A DNA stretch of 10,933 nt from G020354645 sp050053515 (GTDB taxonomy: Bacteria > Desulfobacterota > Desulfobacteria > Desulfobacterales > G020354645): NCBI GenBank assembly GCA_050053515.1, contig JASFTQ010000149.1, positions 1 to 10,933 of the forward strand, read 5' to 3'. The translations under genes and the position numbers were made by a program. Numbering within the stretch: position 1 is the stretch's first letter; each line of letters starts with the position of its first letter. Below, one piece after another: positions 1-6,643 of the stretch. The notes beneath the pieces are model-generated. The model saw nothing but the letters and a program-made list of their open reading frames with translations. It was not told where the DNA came from and made no database searches.

Positions 1-8
1 GAAAAAAA

Positions 9-3000
9 ATGTCCCGTAGATTGACAAAAGAGATTAAATACGTGCGGTTGCCTGAAAACAGAATTCGTGAAATTGAGGATCTGGTTGCCTCATGGCCGTT
101 CGAATCCATGGCCTTTATGCGCGCCCGTCTCAATCAATACAGCCCTCCTTCGGATTTCATCAGCAGGCTGCTGGACTTATTCGTCTCCCTTTTCGTGGCC
201 GCTCCCAAACGCAAGTTTAACGTGCTCAAGGATCCGGATATTCTCACCGATTGGCAGAAAAGATTTGAAATTTCTGGCCAGACCAACCCCCAGGAAGCCT
301 GGCACAAAATACTCGAAAAGGAGCTTTCGTCCAAAGATTATGTCTATCTTTTGTCTTTGCTGGACAAGGAATTGAAAGATGTCCATATCCCGCTGGAACT
401 TCAAACGCTTTTTGAAAAAATATACCGGGCCCATATCCGCAAAGAATACATTTCCGACCCTTCCGTACCCAAAGCGCCGCTGCTTTTAATCATCGGCCCG
501 AGCGGCAGCGGTAAAACCTCCACCACCACCGAGGTTATTGAAAGCGTAATTTTTTCGAATGAAATCCTGCCGGAAATCGATTTGAAACAGAAAAAAGAGG
601 AGCTGCTTGCAGATGAACCCATTTGGAAGACCATCGAGGAAATTGATCCGACCCTGTCGATGGAAATTTCCCGCTTAAAAAAAATCAAATTTTACAAGCG
701 GCTCAGCCGAATCCCCCTCGTGAGAACCCTGCTTAAGAAGAGAATTGGAAAAAGCCTTTCCGAACTGGAAGAACAAGGGTTAACGGTGGACTACAGTAGG
801 GTCACCCCCAACGACTTTCAAACGGCTCTGGCCGGTGAGCCCGGAAATTATTTTAAGCGGGCGTTGGGAGATCCAAGAAAAATATCCATTCGGCATATCG
901 AAGAGGCCCAGAGTGCCTTCGGGAAGGCCAATGGGCGAGAATCCGGCATCGAAAGACAACAAAGGACACTCATCGATACCTCAAACATCATCCTTGACGA
1001 AATTATCAGTGGCAGCCGGGACTGCCTTTTGATTGCCACCACCGATCAACCGGAAAGGTTTGACCCCGCAATTTATCGCCGCTTTGTTGAAAAAGGCAAG
1101 ATAATAAATATTTCAGACTACTGGAAAAATCCCGAAAATCTCAGGGAAGTGGTACGTTTGGAGCTGTTACGCCACGATATCCGCACCGGGGACCGTGAAA
1201 GAATCAAATGCCACAAAAATACCGTTTGCATATCCGGGGATGATTTGACGACGGCGGTTGAGAAAGTCTACACCATATTTCACGAGAGAACTTTGAAGAT
1301 CATCCCGTCGTATGTGCGCAAGTTGATTGATTCCGTTATCAGGATAAAAGGGGATTTTAGACCCGAGCATCTCGATGATTCCTTGCTGGTGCGCCAGGCC
1401 TTTGAACTGGTGGCCAAAAACTCCTATGGCGATTTATTCGAAAAAGTAATGGACCGCATGGATCGGCAGGTAAAATGGGAAGAATATGTCGGTAGCATAA
1501 AGGACATTTTTTCGGAAATGGCCAACAACTGTCTTTTTTACGGCGTCAGCGAAGAAAAGGGCGTTGTTCTGAACGGCCCCCCCGGCAGCGGGAAAACTTT
1601 TTTGGTAAGAACCTGGTTGAGCGAAAATAAGGATATCCACGACCTATCTGCCAGTCCGAGTTCGTTGCAGGATCCGGTCAATCCCATCGATGGTGCGGTT
1701 GAGAACCTCGAAAAAGTATATGACATTGCAAAAATGGTTGCACCCACCGTGGTTTTTTTCGATGAAGGAGACGCTCTGGCCCCTAAAAGAAGCCCTTCCG
1801 GAGGATCTCCTTCCGACAAACTGACCAACAAATTCCTTAACCTTATTGACGGTGAAATACCCTTAAATAGGGTATTTACCGTGCTCACCACCAATCGGCT
1901 GGACATTTTGGATCCCGCTCTCATCCGGTCCAAGCGTCTGAAGGTCATGGAAATTTCCGGCCATTTGCGCAAAAAGGATGTCAGCGATATTATTACGCAG
2001 TCTCTCGAAGGCGTGCCGCTGGCTCCCGGACTCAACCTGGACGCTATCCTGGAGTCTTCTCAGGGCATCTGCAACACCCCGGCAGATTATGCGGCCTTCA
2101 TAGAGAAAGCGCGCTCCCTGCGCAGCACCGAATACGAGGTCCTGCTCAGGTTGCGTGCACTCGCGAAGGTTTCGCGGGATGACATGGTCAATTTCATCAA
2201 GTTCAACTTCAAAACCCTGATCGGGATTCTGGACGCGGTAAAGGCGCCCCAGGAAATCCGGGCCCAGGTAAAGGGCGACCCCAGCGGTTTTCTCAGCCAG
2301 TATGATAAGATTATAGAACTTTTGGCCACGATCAAGGATGTCGAGGAATATCCGTTGATGCCGTCACACTTGCACTCCGCACGGCAAGAAATTTCTCAAA
2401 GTCCGGTTAAAAAAGGCAGAGTGCAGTTGGATGAATTCCTGGAGGCAGAGCTCAGCTTAGAACCCCAGGTCGGATTTATTATCGGTGTCGGGGCCAACGA
2501 TGTGTCCGGCATGTTGTTACCGATTGCCACCAGCTTAACTTATAACATCGGCCCTGAGAAAGTAATTGTTACCGGAGCCGTTTCCTCCTCGGCACCGGCA
2601 GCTGCCGAACTCGATATGGCCGTGAAAATGACGCAACAATCCGCTCAAGAAGCACTGACGATGGTAAAAAATTACCTGCAGGATCTGGACTCCAAAGTGA
2701 GCATGTCACGCCTTTTGGGTGACTATTTGGATCACTACACGATTCATCATCAGCTGCTTTCAGCCTCCTATACCGTCGGGGGGCCTTCTGCCGGTTATGC
2801 ATTGGCACTCAACACACTGTCTGCCTTGCTGCTGATATCGGTATACAACGACTTTGGCATCACCGGCGCCCCCTGGACCAAAGGTGTCAAAAAAGGTGAG
2901 GTCGGCGGCTCGGTCATCATCGGCGGGCACAAGCGAAAAGCCCAAAAAGTTCTTCTTCACTTGCGACGCATGTATATGCCGCTGCAAAATTATAAAGATC

Positions 3001-3449
3001 TGGAAATGGAATTTCTTGAAAATTACTGGTCCCAGGGCAAAGACATATTAGGCGTCACCCATTTTGGAGATCTGGTACCGGAAGTCATGTATCTCGATGA
3101 AGAATACGAAAAAATACTGCTCGATCTCATCGATATGCGGATCGAGTACAAATTTAACAAATACAGGGGCAATGCGCCGCAGGAAGAGATAAAAGAAGAA
3201 ATATTGAAGAAAAAAGATGCATTGAAAAGCCGGATGGAAAAAGAAATATTGAGCCGCCTGGCGGCCTTGCGAAGATATTTGAGAACCCCTGCCCACGACC
3301 CGCATTTGTCTCTCGAAGAAATTTTCCGCAAAAAAAATCGCAGTATTAAAAACCTCATAGACCCCTTTTGGCTGTATTTCCGAAAAAACAAAAATAAGCC
3401 CGCCCGGGCTGCCCCCTATGGTGATTCTCAAAATAACGCCCCAAAGTAA
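9..3449 (+). CDS. Two-AAA+ module ATPase fused to a Lon-type (S16) serine protease domain
   Basis: This 1146-residue protein is predicted to unfold substrates with ATP and degrade them in a fused proteolytic chamber. AAA module 1 has Walker A GPSGSGKT at 163-170, a Walker-B-like IRHIEEA at 294-300, a sensor-1-like ATTD at 343-346 and RRF at 357-359. AAA module 2 has Walker A GPPGSGKT at 523-530, Walker B VVFFDEGDA at 581-589, sensor 1 TTN at 627-629 and a possible arginine finger near 640. The S16 domain covers about 820-990: GGPSAG places the nucleophile at Ser927, and IGGHKRK places the partner lysine at Lys975, as in Lon. A charged, probably helical tail follows (about 1035-1130). No signal peptide or clear membrane span is visible. 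Ordinary LonA and LonB have one AAA module, so this layout is unusual. Only eight bases precede the ATG, so the start is not secure. The last nine codons and stop lie in a repeat element. Domains are certain; substrate and role are unknown. Confidence 0.9.
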   Translation: MSRRLTKEIKYVRLPENRIREIEDLVASWPFESMAFMRARLNQYSPPSDFISRLLDLFVSLFVAAPKRKFNVLKDPDILTDWQKRFEISGQTNPQEAWHKILEKELSSKDYVYLLSLLDKELKDVHIPLELQTLFEKIYRAHIRKEYISDPSVPKAPLLLIIGPSGSGKTSTTTEVIESVIFSNEILPEIDLKQKKEELLADEPIWKTIEEIDPTLSMEISRLKKIKFYKRLSRIPLVRTLLKKRIGKSLSELEEQGLTVDYSRVTPNDFQTALAGEPGNYFKRALGDPRKISIRHIEEAQSAFGKANGRESGIERQQRTLIDTSNIILDEIISGSRDCLLIATTDQPERFDPAIYRRFVEKGKIINISDYWKNPENLREVVRLELLRHDIRTGDRERIKCHKNTVCISGDDLTTAVEKVYTIFHERTLKIIPSYVRKLIDSVIRIKGDFRPEHLDDSLLVRQAFELVAKNSYGDLFEKVMDRMDRQVKWEEYVGSIKDIFSEMANNCLFYGVSEEKGVVLNGPPGSGKTFLVRTWLSENKDIHDLSASPSSLQDPVNPIDGAVENLEKVYDIAKMVAPTVVFFDEGDALAPKRSPSGGSPSDKLTNKFLNLIDGEIPLNRVFTVLTTNRLDILDPALIRSKRLKVMEISGHLRKKDVSDIITQSLEGVPLAPGLNLDAILESSQGICNTPADYAAFIEKARSLRSTEYEVLLRLRALAKVSRDDMVNFIKFNFKTLIGILDAVKAPQEIRAQVKGDPSGFLSQYDKIIELLATIKDVEEYPLMPSHLHSARQEISQSPVKKGRVQLDEFLEAELSLEPQVGFIIGVGANDVSGMLLPIATSLTYNIGPEKVIVTGAVSSSAPAAAELDMAVKMTQQSAQEALTMVKNYLQDLDSKVSMSRLLGDYLDHYTIHHQLLSASYTVGGPSAGYALALNTLSALLLISVYNDFGITGAPWTKGVKKGEVGGSVIIGGHKRKAQKVLLHLRRMYMPLQNYKDLEMEFLENYWSQGKDILGVTHFGDLVPEVMYLDEEYEKILLDLIDMRIEYKFNKYRGNAPQEEIKEEILKKKDALKSRMEKEILSRLAALRRYLRTPAHDPHLSLEEIFRKKNRSIKNLIDPFWLYFRKNKNKPARAAPYGDSQNNAPK
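3383..3410 (-). terminator. Intrinsic terminator of the minus-strand cluster, inside the 3' end of the AAA-Lon gene
   Basis: Read on the minus strand, AGCCC (3410-3406), loop GGGC and GGGCT (3401-3397) form a short GC hairpin. It is followed at once by TATTTTTGTTTTTT (3396-3383). This is the classical hairpin plus U-tract layout. It lies 54 nt past the stop of the last minus-strand ORF, so it fits the end of the carbamoyltransferase cluster. The stem is only five pairs, but the U-tract is strong. It is embedded in the coding end of the convergent protease gene. Confidence 0.5.
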
Positions 3450-3463
3450 AGCAAAATGAAGCG
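3421..3463 (+). repeat. Left-half copy of the dispersed ~128-bp palindromic element
   Basis: The first 18 bases (GTGATTCTCAAAATAACG) are identical to the left end of the copy at 8008. Similarity then weakens but continues to the shared ATGAAG at 3455-3460. The inner palindrome and right end are absent, so the copy is truncated around 3461-3463. It supplies the last nine codons and TAA stop of the AAA-Lon gene, and its break falls right beside the stop codon of the small membrane ORF on the other strand. Confidence 0.75.
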
Positions 3464-3631
3464 CTAAGGATTGGGAATCCTTTCATCCGTAGTTTCGCCC
3501 CAATCCGGCTCGTCATCAACCGGGTGGCGCGGGATCTGTTGGACAAGGTAGGTGAGGGCCAGTGTCGATGCCAGATAAAAAAGCACTGCTGCGAGGGCTA
3601 TATAAAAACCAATCAGCATGGGGTGTGCCAT
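3464..3631 (-). CDS. Small single-span membrane protein at the end of the carbamoyltransferase cluster
   Basis: This 55-residue ORF starts at the ATG at 3631, 41 nt after the carbamoyltransferase stop and on the same strand. One hydrophobic helix spans about residues 5-30 (LIGFYIALAAVLFYLASTLA and beyond). A polar, proline-rich acidic tail follows (PRHPVDDEPDWGETTDERIP). I do not recognise the family. The likely topology is a membrane anchor with a short soluble tail, which suits an accessory subunit of a membrane-associated modification system. A TTG 69 nt upstream would give 78 residues and overlap the preceding gene; the Met at 3619 would give 51. No convincing Shine-Dalgarno motif precedes any of them. 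The ORF stops exactly where the half repeat element breaks off, so the protein may have lost its C-terminal part. Its position in the cluster and its TM helix favour a real gene. Confidence 0.6.
   Translation of the reverse strand: MAHPMLIGFYIALAAVLFYLASTLALTYLVQQIPRHPVDDEPDWGETTDERIPNP
3466..3483 (+). terminator. Possible weak terminator for the AAA-Lon gene
   Basis: AAGGATT (3466-3472), loop GGG and AATCCTT (3476-3482) form a seven-pair hairpin 17 nt after the AAA-Lon stop codon. Only three T follow, so termination strength is doubtful. The same bases encode the C-terminal residues of the opposite-strand small ORF, so the symmetry could be incidental. Confidence 0.25.
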
Positions 3632-3672
3632 AGTACAGATTGTCGCGTGAGGCAATGCCTGATTTTGCAGGG

Positions 3673-5544
3673 TCAATCGAGTTCGTATTGTTTGCGCCAA
3701 TCACCCGCTTCTTGCCATTCAGGCTGATCGGATTTAACGAACAAATAATCGCCCATTACAAGGTAATCCATCTCCGTTCTCATAAAACAGGTGTAAGCGT
3801 CCTGCGGGGTGCAAACAATGGGTTCACCGCGCACGTTGAAACTGGTATTTACGACAAGGCCGCATCCGGTGAGGTCTTTGAAGGCTTTGATCAGCTGCCA
3901 GTATTTCGGATTGGTCTCCCGATGAACGGTTTGTATCCTTGCGGAATAATCCACGTGGGTCACCGCCGGTATGTCCGAGCGCAAGTGATACAACCGGTCA
4001 TAAAGAGCCATCTCATCGTAGTTTGCGGGAAGCGGTTTGCGGATTGCCGGCTGGACGGGAGCGACCAGCAGCATATAGGGTGATGGTCGGTCCAATTGAA
4101 AATATTCAGCGGCATCTTCTGCCAACACCGACGGTGCAAAGGGCCTAAAACCCTCGCGATACTTGATCTTCAAGTTCAACTTTTTCTGCATTTCCGGATG
4201 TCGGGGATCCCCCAGTATACTTCTGTTTCCCAGCGCCCTCGGTCCAAGTTCCATGCGACCCTGGAACCAGCCGACCACATTTCCTGCCACCAACAAAGCG
4301 GCCGTGTCACGGCAAAGCCTGGCAAAATCTTCGTAATGCTGACACGGCGCCCGAAATTTTCGACAAAGGCGCGCTAGGTCACGTTCATCGAATGCAGGTC
4401 CTAAATAGGCGCCCTGCATGGTATCTGCTGAATTGTTGCTGGTTCTGTCTGCCCCTTGCCAGACGTATCTCGTTGCATAAGCCGCACCAAGTGCGCCGCC
4501 GGCATCTCCGGCTGCCGGCTGGATCCATATGTCGTCAAAAATTTTTTCACGCAACAGTTTTCCATTGGCAACGCAGTTGAGCGCAACCCCGCCTGCCATC
4601 ACCAGATTGTTGCAACCGGTGAGCTTCTTGGCGGTGCGTGCCAGACGCAAAATGATTTCTTCGGAAACTTCCTGGATGGCGCGGGCCAGATCCATATAAG
4701 GCCCGGTGAGCTGCGTTTCCGGTTTCCGGCGTGGCAGCCCAAAAAGGTTTTGCCACTTTTTATCGTTGCACATCCGCAACCCGGTGGGGTAGTTAAAATA
4801 TTGCATGTTCAACACAATTGACCCGTCTTTTCGCACATCGACCAACTCTTCTAAAATCGTTCTTTTAAATTTCTTGAAACGTGCGCCGTTGAGGTTTCCG
4901 TATGGCGCCAATCCCATAAGTTTATACTCCCCGCTGTTGACTTTAAAACCACAAAAATAGGTGAATGTGGAATACAAGAGCCCGATGGAATGTGGAAAAC
5001 TTAATTCGCGCATAATACTGATCGTATTATCGCTGCCGACCCCGATGGTCGCTGTTGCCCATTCCCCAACGCCGTCAACGGTCATTATGGCTGCCCGCGA
5101 AAAAGGCGAAGGGAAAAAAGCACTGGCCGCGTGGGAAAGATGATGCTCGGGAAACAACAAAGGGGGTTTACCTTCCGGCAGTTGGCCGACAGCCCTCTCA
5201 ATCTCTTCCCATAGCATTTTACGCATAAAAAGCTTTTCCTTGATCCACACCGGCATGGCCGACAGGAAACTTTTTAATCCTACGGGAGCAAAGGCATGAT
5301 ACGTTTCGAGAAGACGTTCGAACTTGAGATAGGGCTTGTCATAAAATGCGACGGCATCCAGATCATCGATCTTCAGGCCGGATTCCGACAAGACATAGCC
5401 GACAGCATTTGCGGGAAATCGGGCGTCGTGTTTACGGCGGCTGAACCTTTCTTCATGGGCAGCCGCAACGATTTCATCGCCCATTATCAGTACTGCGGCA
5501 CTGTCATGGTAAAAAGCAGATATACCGAGAATCGCACCATCCAT
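3673..5544 (-). CDS. NodU/CmcH-family O-carbamoyltransferase
   Basis: This 623-residue enzyme belongs to the family (NodU, CmcH, TobZ, SxtI) that moves a carbamoyl group from carbamoyl phosphate, through carbamoyl-adenylate, to a hydroxyl of a sugar or small molecule. The N-terminal Kae1-like domain starts GISAFYHDSAAVL (8-20). It carries the metal-site motif HHLSHA (134-139), TVDGVGEW (155-162), AGGVALNCVANGKL (317-330) and GDAGGALGAA (346-355). The C-terminal domain has GRMELGPRALGNRSILGDPR (429-448), REGFRPFAPSVL (463-474) and NTSFNVRGEPIV (566-577). Length and all landmark motifs are normal, so it should be active. The ATG at 5544 fits the family N-terminus, though no good Shine-Dalgarno motif precedes it and a hairpin lies just upstream. 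The SGNH/SxtJ/DUF5989 neighbours suggest it modifies a polysaccharide or a secreted metabolite. The acceptor cannot be read from sequence. Confidence 0.95.
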   Translation of the reverse strand: MDGAILGISAFYHDSAAVLIMGDEIVAAAHEERFSRRKHDARFPANAVGYVLSESGLKIDDLDAVAFYDKPYLKFERLLETYHAFAPVGLKSFLSAMPVWIKEKLFMRKMLWEEIERAVGQLPEGKPPLLFPEHHLSHAASAFFPSPFSRAAIMTVDGVGEWATATIGVGSDNTISIMRELSFPHSIGLLYSTFTYFCGFKVNSGEYKLMGLAPYGNLNGARFKKFKRTILEELVDVRKDGSIVLNMQYFNYPTGLRMCNDKKWQNLFGLPRRKPETQLTGPYMDLARAIQEVSEEIILRLARTAKKLTGCNNLVMAGGVALNCVANGKLLREKIFDDIWIQPAAGDAGGALGAAYATRYVWQGADRTSNNSADTMQGAYLGPAFDERDLARLCRKFRAPCQHYEDFARLCRDTAALLVAGNVVGWFQGRMELGPRALGNRSILGDPRHPEMQKKLNLKIKYREGFRPFAPSVLAEDAAEYFQLDRPSPYMLLVAPVQPAIRKPLPANYDEMALYDRLYHLRSDIPAVTHVDYSARIQTVHRETNPKYWQLIKAFKDLTGCGLVVNTSFNVRGEPIVCTPQDAYTCFMRTEMDYLVMGDYLFVKSDQPEWQEAGDWRKQYELD

Positions 5545-5561
5545 AACGACATTGAAGCGTA

Positions 5562-5581
5562 CCCTGCAGCAAGCTGCAGGG
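5562..5581. repeat. REP-like perfect hairpin, copy 1
   Basis: CCCTGCAGC-AA-GCTGCAGGG is a perfect nine-pair inverted repeat, 17 nt upstream of the carbamoyltransferase start. It differs from the hairpin at 5629-5648 by one compensated base pair (T-A for C-G). On the minus strand both are preceded by GTGA, four bases, then ATT. The shared flank marks them as two members of a repeat family rather than chance palindromes. Confidence 0.75.
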
Positions 5582-5628
5582 AATCTTCACCGAGAGGAAT
5601 TCTATCTGTTTTCTGGTTCGCTCGCTAA

Positions 5629-5648
5629 CCCCGCAGCAAGCTGCGGGG
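5629..5648. repeat. REP-like perfect hairpin, copy 2
   Basis: CCCCGCAGC-AA-GCTGCGGGG is a perfect nine-pair inverted repeat in the gap between DUF5989 and the carbamoyltransferase, 47 nt from its sister copy. Both would be transcribed within the cluster mRNA. No run of T follows on either strand, so an intrinsic terminator is unlikely. Roles in mRNA stability or translation spacing are possible, as known for REP sequences in other bacteria. Confidence 0.75.
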
Positions 5649-5679
5649 AATGCGCTCACTATCGCGGTTCAAGCAACGA

Positions 5680-5829
5680 TTAAAACAGGGTGTAGATGAA
5701 CGGCGCAATGGCTGTTCCGCTGGTGAATACGATCAGTGCCCCGAATAAAAGCAGGCAAAGAATGATGGGCAGCAACCAGAATTTTTTGCGTTCTTTCATG
5801 AATCCCCATAAATCTACCAGAAATTCCAT
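5680..5829 (-). CDS. DUF5989-family micro-protein
   Basis: This 49-residue ORF reads MEFLVDLWGFMKERKKFWLL at its start, then a strongly hydrophobic stretch (LPIILCLLLFGALIVF), and ends FTSGTAIAPFIYTLF. The pattern is a short amphipathic N-terminus, a Lys/Arg-rich patch, one membrane helix (about 19-35) and an aromatic C-terminus. It matches my knowledge of DUF5989 proteins, which are about 50 residues long and usually sit beside SxtJ and carbamoyltransferase genes. The ATG at 5829 has a good ribosome site, AAGGGG at 5840-5835 with five bases of spacing. The role is unknown; a membrane subunit that helps the carbamoyltransferase at the membrane is a reasonable inference. The gene is easily missed because of its size. 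A palindromic repeat element lies only nine bases upstream of its ribosome site. Confidence 0.88.
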   Translation of the reverse strand: MEFLVDLWGFMKERKKFWLLPIILCLLLFGALIVFTSGTAIAPFIYTLF

Positions 5830-5848
5830 GACGACCCCTTATTCTATA

Positions 5849-5976
5849 GTCATTCTTAAAATAACCATCCGGAATACAGCAGAGTGAAGTGGCCCGAACA
5901 GGGGGTAAATACTGGTCGACAAAAATTTATCCCCTGCCTGGGCTCCGTGCTGTCGAAATGGGCTTTTGAGAATCAC
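5849..5976. repeat. Full copy of the dispersed palindromic element (128 bp), inside the cluster
   Basis: The left end GTCATTCTTAAAATAAC and right end CTTTTGAGAATCAC form the outer inverted repeat. The inner arms (GCCC, CAGGGG and TAAAT against ATTTAT, CCCCTG and GGGC) form an imperfect palindrome around 5893-5943. Length equals that of the copy at 8008. This copy is the most diverged of the three full ones. It lies between SxtJ and DUF5989, 20 bp after the SxtJ stop, so it is carried in the cluster mRNA. Confidence 0.8.
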
Positions 5977-5996
5977 ACGGTAACGCACAGGTACGC

Positions 5997-6380
5997 TCAG
6001 TACGGCCTGTCGATATCTTTTTTCGAGTAGGTGTGATTCCGCACCCAAAGAACCGAATCCTGTCCGTTCTTCCAGTCCTTCAACCTCATTGTGTCTTTGC
6101 CGAGCATTCGCCTTATAATACCGACGGGCGTGACAATAAGAAAAAAAAGCAAAGACAGGATGATGCGGGAGGCAATCGTGCCGAATACTCTCGACAGCCC
6201 GAACCAGAGGGGTGCAAACGGACGAAAGACTGCCGGCCATATCATTATCAACACAAGGACAACGATGCTGGGAACAACCAGCGCCAAGGTTCCGGTGAAA
6301 TACATAACCAGCAGCAAGATCAGCAGCAGCGCCAATCCGGCATCTCTGGCCTGATTCGGTCTTGTTTGATATTGTCGCAC
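5997..6380 (-). CDS. SxtJ-family integral membrane protein
   Basis: This 127-residue protein has about three hydrophobic segments (about 13-29, 31-50 and 68-88) and a soluble C-terminal tail, IIRRMLGKDTMRL then GQDSVLWVRNHTYSKKDIDRPY-like residues. The block 'TPVGIIRRMLGKD' (84-96) and the ending in D-R-P-Y are, to my knowledge, typical of the SxtJ family. That family is named from the saxitoxin cluster, where it accompanies the carbamoyltransferase SxtI. Its biochemical role is not established. The start is GTG at 6380, with no in-frame ATG before Met26, which would cut the first helix; the preceding GGATAAAG is a poor ribosome site. Order with the neighbouring DUF5989, carbamoyltransferase and SGNH hydrolase supports the identification. 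It probably forms a membrane complex with the other small proteins of the cluster. Confidence 0.88.
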   Translation of the reverse strand: MRQYQTRPNQARDAGLALLLILLLVMYFTGTLALVVPSIVVLVLIMIWPAVFRPFAPLWFGLSRVFGTIASRIILSLLFFLIVTPVGIIRRMLGKDTMRLKDWKNGQDSVLWVRNHTYSKKDIDRPY

Positions 6381-6406
6381 CTTTATCCGGGTGGTTTTTA
6401 GCGGTT

Positions 6407-6436
6407 GTTATGAAAAAAACTTGGAAGCAGTTTCAA
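6407..6436 (-). promoter_or_regulatory. Possible sigma70-type promoter before the SxtJ gene
   Basis: On the minus strand TTGAAA (6436-6431) and CATAAC (6412-6407) are separated by 18 bases, with the GTG start 26 nt downstream. The -35 matches the consensus at five of six bases and the -10 at four of six. The 263-nt gap upstream of SxtJ makes an internal promoter plausible, but this match is modest. Confidence 0.25.
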
Positions 6437-6479
6437 AACCACTTCTAATCCTGCAAACAATTTACAACATTCAACTCAA

Positions 6480-6500
6480 GGTTTGAAAGGTTTTCAAACC
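6480..6500. repeat. Perfect 9-bp inverted repeat
   Basis: GGTTTGAAA-GGT-TTTCAAACC has nine perfect pairs around a three-base centre. No U-tract follows on the minus strand, so it is not a clear terminator. It lies 44 nt upstream of the possible -35 element, so an operator or an RNA hairpin is possible. Confidence 0.45.
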
Positions 6501-6643
6501 GCTGTAAGACGTTTTGAACTTATTTCTGGCACACATCAACCCAGTGTTTCCGAAAACAGCCCAACGTTTCAAGGGAAATATATCATTGTCCCTAACACGA
6601 AATACACCTGCCTGCAAAGCACAATTAGCGCTCGATAAAACGC

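Larger units (their letters stand above)
6381..6643. other. 263-nt intergenic region between the SGNH hydrolase and SxtJ genes
   Basis: No coding region is supported here. The stretch is AT-rich and holds several scattered copies of a TTTCAAA/TTTGAAA word (about 6431, 6480-6500 and 6565), one of them a perfect palindrome. No good terminator follows the SGNH gene. It may hold a promoter for the downstream part of the cluster. Confidence 0.5.

Noticed and set aside
1855..1877. Inverted repeat AAATACCC...GGGTATTT inside the AAA-Lon gene
   Set aside because: Eight pairs with a seven-base loop in the middle of AAA module 2 coding sequence, with no U-tract; most likely chance.
3640..4083. Plus-strand open frame of 147 codons opposite the carbamoyltransferase gene
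   Set aside because: It lies wholly or largely antisense to a well-supported gene with all family motifs, has no recognisable domain and no ribosome site; a shadow frame.
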